A DNA stretch of 64,000 nt from Liolophura sinensis. Lineage: Eukaryota > Mollusca > Polyplacophora > Chitonida > Chitonidae. The notes below the pieces were generated by a model that worked only from the letters and a program-made list of their open reading frames with translations, had not been told where the DNA came from and made no database searches. Location of the stretch: NCBI RefSeq assembly GCF_032854445.1, contig NC_088307.1:13716017-13780016 (forward strand), given 5' to 3'. Shown in pieces: positions 60,155-64,000 of this stretch (positions within the stretch are counted from its first letter, which is position 1; each line of letters opens with the position of its first letter). A program made the position numbers and the translations under genes.

Positions 60155-61334
60155 TCACGCTGTAAGGTATAAAAAATGGTATGGTTAGGATTTAAACTTC
60201 TAACCATAATCAACAGAGGTATCCTTTCACCTGGATCTCCTATACATGTAGGTACATGTATGTCAGAATTTGCACCATGAATATGCAAATGATTTTGTTA
60301 TTTGCATCTCTTAATTTAATGTTGACCCTAAACCCTTGGGACTGTTTTCCACTTTTAATAATGTTTCCTCAAAAAGCAATCGTGTTTCTCCATTCAAAAC
60401 AAAATTTTTTCAGTCGCACAATTTTTCTGAACAGCTACCAACTTTCCCAAAACTGTAACATTTGGATTTTCAGAAGGATGGTCATGTTAAAATCTTCCCA
60501 AAGTACTGCAGACCCTTTCTCTTCCACAAACCCTTCATATTTCAGTTCCATTCATGTCCTTTCTAGCTGAACTACATATACGTGCCTGGACAAAAAAAGA
60601 ACATCAAATCTGCAGCATTCTATAAACTCCTAATCTTTTTATCCCAGACCTGTTGTACGTCGACTGAAACGCTAGCCATCAAAAGCCGTCTTAAATTGAG
60701 GAGGACAATTGGCAGAGTTATCTCAGGGGACTCCTTCTCCCTGACTTGGGACATGCCGTTGAGATTACAACCCAGCGTAGCTCTATTCTCCATGGTGTTA
60801 ATCTGACACACACACATCCGGGCCGGTTAGCGGGCATCCAGCAACCCACCAAACAGGAGGACTTTATCCTGGCTGTCTACAGTCAATACCAGGTGATTAG
60901 AGTTCAAAGTGGACAATGATTGCTGGCTGGAGTTTCTCTGTCCAGATCACTGGTGGCCAGCTCACGTTCTTGTTTCTTTGTAAACCTTCGCCTTCCAGGG
61001 TCTACCTAACAGCTCAATACATGAGCTGTGCCTTCCAGAGTCTACCTAACAGCTCAATACATGAGCTGTGCTGAAAATTACTTTTAGGGATAGAGGCCAT
61101 TATGCCAAAGTTTCAGAGATACATGTAAGAGCCTTGAAGTGTTAAATACAAACATGTAGTCTCGTTCCAATAAACGCTGTTTATAATTCTGTTTATAATT
61201 CTGTTTACAAGTCTGTTCATTAATAATTCTGTTCATAATTCTGTTCATCAACATCTCCATGAAGCATAAAATTACAACAGACTAATTTTGAGTACTTGAG
61301 CAGATAAATTTCAACAGATCCACAACAACTAGAA
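60155..61334. repeat. Tandem duplication, copy 2
   Basis: Nearly identical to copy 1, with roughly a dozen substitutions and one single-base indel seen by eye. It ends CACAACAACTAGA, as copy 1 does. The octamer pair is kept (60283-60290, 60300-60307). Confidence 0.97.
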
Positions 61335-61840
61335 AGGATCACTGTTACCAGTACGTTTGCAAAGTAACAATACGTCTGTCCACGTACATGTACATTTACA
61401 CGTAGTTAGAAAGGGAGGAGTAAATATATTGTAGCGGGATATAAGGAAGTAGGATTTAAGAAATATATTTAACGCAGGGAAGTTTCATATATTCATATTT
61501 TAATGAATATGAATACTTTGTAGGAAGTTTTAAACTTCTGTTTATCTGTTTCATGGGCGAGTGATGCTGCTGTTGTTGTTGTATTGGCCTTCCTACATAT
61601 AAGGGATAATTACAAGTATTTTTCAGCAATGTAGTGATGATAATGTAAGACCAAATTGTATGTCACTGACTTATCTGGAAAACCTTTACCTTCTATGTTT
61701 GTTCTTGTTTCACAAAGAAAATATGACATTTATTGTCCTGAGTTCAACCTCGAAAGCAGAAGTTTGTGTTGCCGCCACTTTTATACATTTATGGTAATTA
61801 GGGAGTCTATAGAACCCGCACTTACAGGCTTTTAGAAATC
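61335..61840. other. Unannotated DNA
   Basis: Nothing recognised. Confidence 0.4.
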
Positions 61841-61845
61841 GGACC

Positions 61846-62257
61846 AGGATTTTCCCACCACAGGTTGAAAAGGAATTTATCATTTAATACCCTTGTGTGG
61901 AAATTGTGTATACTTTTTGAGTAATATTGATTAAAATATGGACTTTTCAGACATTGGCATTTACATCTTGGCTTAAAGCAAAGCCATTATTTTGGAGTTG
62001 CGATCCTGAATATCGTTGGTTGCGATCATGAATATCATGTTATCTGTGATTACAAACTGTCAAAAATTGCTCTTCTGACCAATCAGAGTCTCCCAATTTG
62101 GTTCATTGCTCCGCACACACCATGTGGAAATCTATAAAATAGGCTGATTTTTCAGCGTCTGCAGATGGCCTTGGAATCTGCCGAGAGTTGACACCAAATT
62201 GCTGGTAAGCATTCTCAATAAATAGCTATTTTATCAAGAGTGGGAAAATTCTTGTCC
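61846..62257. other. Segment bracketed by an 18-bp inverted repeat
   Basis: GGACCAGGATTTTCCCAC at the left and GTGGGAAAATTCTTGTCC at the right are inverted complements with two mismatches. Inside are the promoter-like block and a short direct repeat (GTTGCGATCCTGAATATC / GTTGCGATCATGAATATC, about 61998-62038). It could be a small DNA element or chance. Confidence 0.3.
62077..62203 (+). promoter_or_regulatory. Promoter-like block: CCAAT box, TATA box, candidate first exon with splice donor
   Basis: GACCAATCAG (62077-62086) and a second CCAATTTGG lie about 50 bp before TATAAAATA (62133-62141). About 30 bp further would be a start site near 62165. A consensus-like donor GCTG|GTAAGC follows at 62204. 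The only ATG in the candidate exon opens an eight-codon frame, so the exon would be untranslated. Evidence is motif-based only. Confidence 0.35.
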
Positions 62258-62262
62258 AGTGA

Positions 62263-62373
62263 AGCTGGGACTCTGTCCCATATGACACTTAGCTGGGACT
62301 CTGTCCCATATGACACTTAGCTGGGACTCTGTCCCATATGTCACTTAGCTGGGACTCTGTCCAATATGACACT
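62263..62373. repeat. Minisatellite, 28-bp unit, 4 copies
   Basis: AGCTGGGACTCTGTCCCATA plus TGACACTT repeated at 62263, 62291, 62319 and 62347. Each unit holds the hairpin TGGGACTCTGTCCCA. Confidence 0.95.
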
Positions 62374-64000
62374 CAACTGTTTGGTACTTGTGTCAACTGC
62401 TGGTTCCTCCCTCGTCATAATAAATATTCATCATCTGATTCACTGAAAATCTGTTGTTGGAGACCTTTCATTTAGCATAAGAATTTCGAATCCCATGTAC
62501 AAGTCACACTGGATATTAGCACAGAGTTCAGGAAATCGGATCTCCGAGTTCAGGGGAGAGAATCCGGATTGGTTTATTCATTTAACAAGCTTCGCTCAGC
62601 ACGTTAAATATCAAACAGGATTAAAGTGATTGAATGGTGTCGCACTCATAGGTACCTGCATACTTCAGGAGAAGATACCATAAGAAAGGAAAGCACATAC
62701 GACAAATACAATCATTGAACCTCCACAATATGTAGTGAGAAAAGGCCTTTACTCATGGTTTCAATGTTGAATTCTTAAAAACCTTGAACAAAAATACACC
62801 TGCACGCACATGTAAACCTTGTCATTGCAGATGTCAATCCGGAAAAAGAGTTGTGTTTAACAAAACATGAGCATGCATGGATGAAGACAACAGGGTTTAT
62901 GTTTATGTTCATTTTAACTGTCTTTTGGCAGAGAACTTCACTACACTGCAAATGTTCAGTGTGTTTATAACATCTTGGTGTACAATGTGCTTACTAGTCC
63001 AAAAATAAAGTTTGAAGAAAAATTATTAAGGCAGACAAGAGGCTTTACATGTAGCTCTGCCGTGTCAGAGCACCTGTCTAATCTCAGCCTGACCCACATA
63101 ATGACAGGTATTCCCAGGGAGGGAGGGGGAGATTAGCAGGTTTCTGCTCAGGTAAGCTGAGACACCACAGGTGAGACACTGAGACTAGGGAAACCCTGGA
63201 ATGAATTGAGAGCCAGAGAATTAGCAATGGAGATTCTCCGTGATTCACCGTCCTAAGGGAATTATCCCATCCCAGAATTCGCACACCAGTGTCAGTCAGC
63301 CTTGAGTGAGTGGGTGAGGTCCACTGTCACTTGAGCAGAGCTTCGCAGCATATACCTTAAAAATATATTCCTGGGAGGTACATGTAACCTGCCTGACCTG
63401 CCATAAAACGGCACCACCGTAAAGTCTTCACTGAACTTTTTGAAAAAATTTCCTTTTTCATTTTCTCTCAATGTTCTTTAACTTTTTCAATAGCCTGTAA
63501 AAAAATGTCTACTGACCTACCATACATTTGATGATGGGGTTGGATAACCTGTAACAAAGGACATTTTCAGGATGGCCTAAATCAGGGTGAAAAGAACCCG
63601 AGTTGCACTTCTCAAATGCAAACTGTAGCATTCAAGATTAACTTCATGTTTCCGAGGATACATGTACATGTGTGTAAACACACCTCTGAGAGCGCATGTG
63701 ACTGGAGATTTGAAGTGAAACGACAGGACAAAGAGGAGAAATACATGTGTCTGGGGATAGGCCCCACAACTGTAACTAAACACCAAGGACTAGCGGAGAT
63801 CAAAGAAAAACGTCACAATAAAGTCTGACATTCACAGTCCTGTATGATGTATAACCTCTCAAACTGCAGAGACCAGAAAGCTTGAGCTTCTCTAATGTAT
63901 CATACACACGCTTGTACAAGTAGATACTGGAAACACATGTGCTGATAAGAAATACTATCTCTATCACTGATACTTTTTGGTGGTTTAGCTAAGGTGTATG
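62374..64000. other. Unannotated DNA to the window edge
   Basis: A complex stretch at 63060-63340 has several CAGGTGAGAC / CAGGTAAGC words, which read both as E-boxes and as splice-donor-like sites, but no open exon fits them. Nothing else recognised. Confidence 0.4.

Noticed and set aside
59400-60806. 74-codon open frame conserved in two copies
   Set aside because: Conservation is explained by the recent tandem duplication; no coding features are visible.
1-64000. LINE or transposase protein remnants
   Set aside because: No reverse transcriptase, endonuclease or transposase motif could be recognised in any frame, so all elements here look non-autonomous.

Overview
This window is animal nuclear DNA and almost all of it is non-coding. 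It is AT-rich and carries consensus GT-AG splice sites, tRNA-derived SINEs with target-site duplications, several families of palindromic MITE-like elements and many minisatellites. The commonest SINE has a tail reading (AAATA)n, a body ending CGGCGTAAAACACCAATC and a tRNA-like head. From memory this resembles SINEs of molluscs and other lophotrochozoans, so a marine mollusc is the best guess (inference; brachiopod or annelid not excluded). No bacterial, viral or organellar genes were seen.

Coding content: I can support only two exons. Both are on the minus strand (7232-7356 and 4128-4299), both have GTAAGT donors, and they join in phase 0 into one open reading frame of about 98 codons. I do not recognise the protein. 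Everything above 7357 may be upstream intron of that gene, or intergenic DNA. A CCAAT/TATA-like block followed by a splice-donor-like site at 62077-62203 (+) is the only promoter-like signal seen.

Layout: 0-1 kb is a CAGGTG-bearing minisatellite. 2-8 kb holds the two exons among SINEs, a satellite that abuts a SINE, and nested MITEs. 8-33 kb is intron-like DNA with SINEs, MITEs and a few complex islands that could be conserved non-coding elements. 33-38 kb has three large minisatellites (31, 64 and 54/60 bp periods). 39-46 kb has a 50-bp satellite and a chimeric SINE. 47-52 kb has 24-bp and 22-bp arrays. 59-61.3 kb is a 1,181-bp head-to-tail duplication. 62-64 kb has the promoter-like block and a 28-bp repeat.

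The most interesting structures are four. (1) A chimeric retroposon at 45627-46046 joins a SINE head to about 156 bp copied from the locus at 35.85-36.0 kb plus that locus's own truncated SINE, and the whole unit has its own target-site duplication; reverse-transcriptase template switching fits. (2) Four TIR/foldback families were found, one with about ten copies, and one carrying paired CRE palindromes. (3) Fresh SINE insertions sit inside MITEs with readable duplications. (4) A decayed partial copy of the second exon's start lies beside a SINE whose end has been amplified into a minisatellite. The long open frames at 33.1-33.8, 36.4-37.4 and 47.4-48.8 kb are artefacts of tandem repetition.
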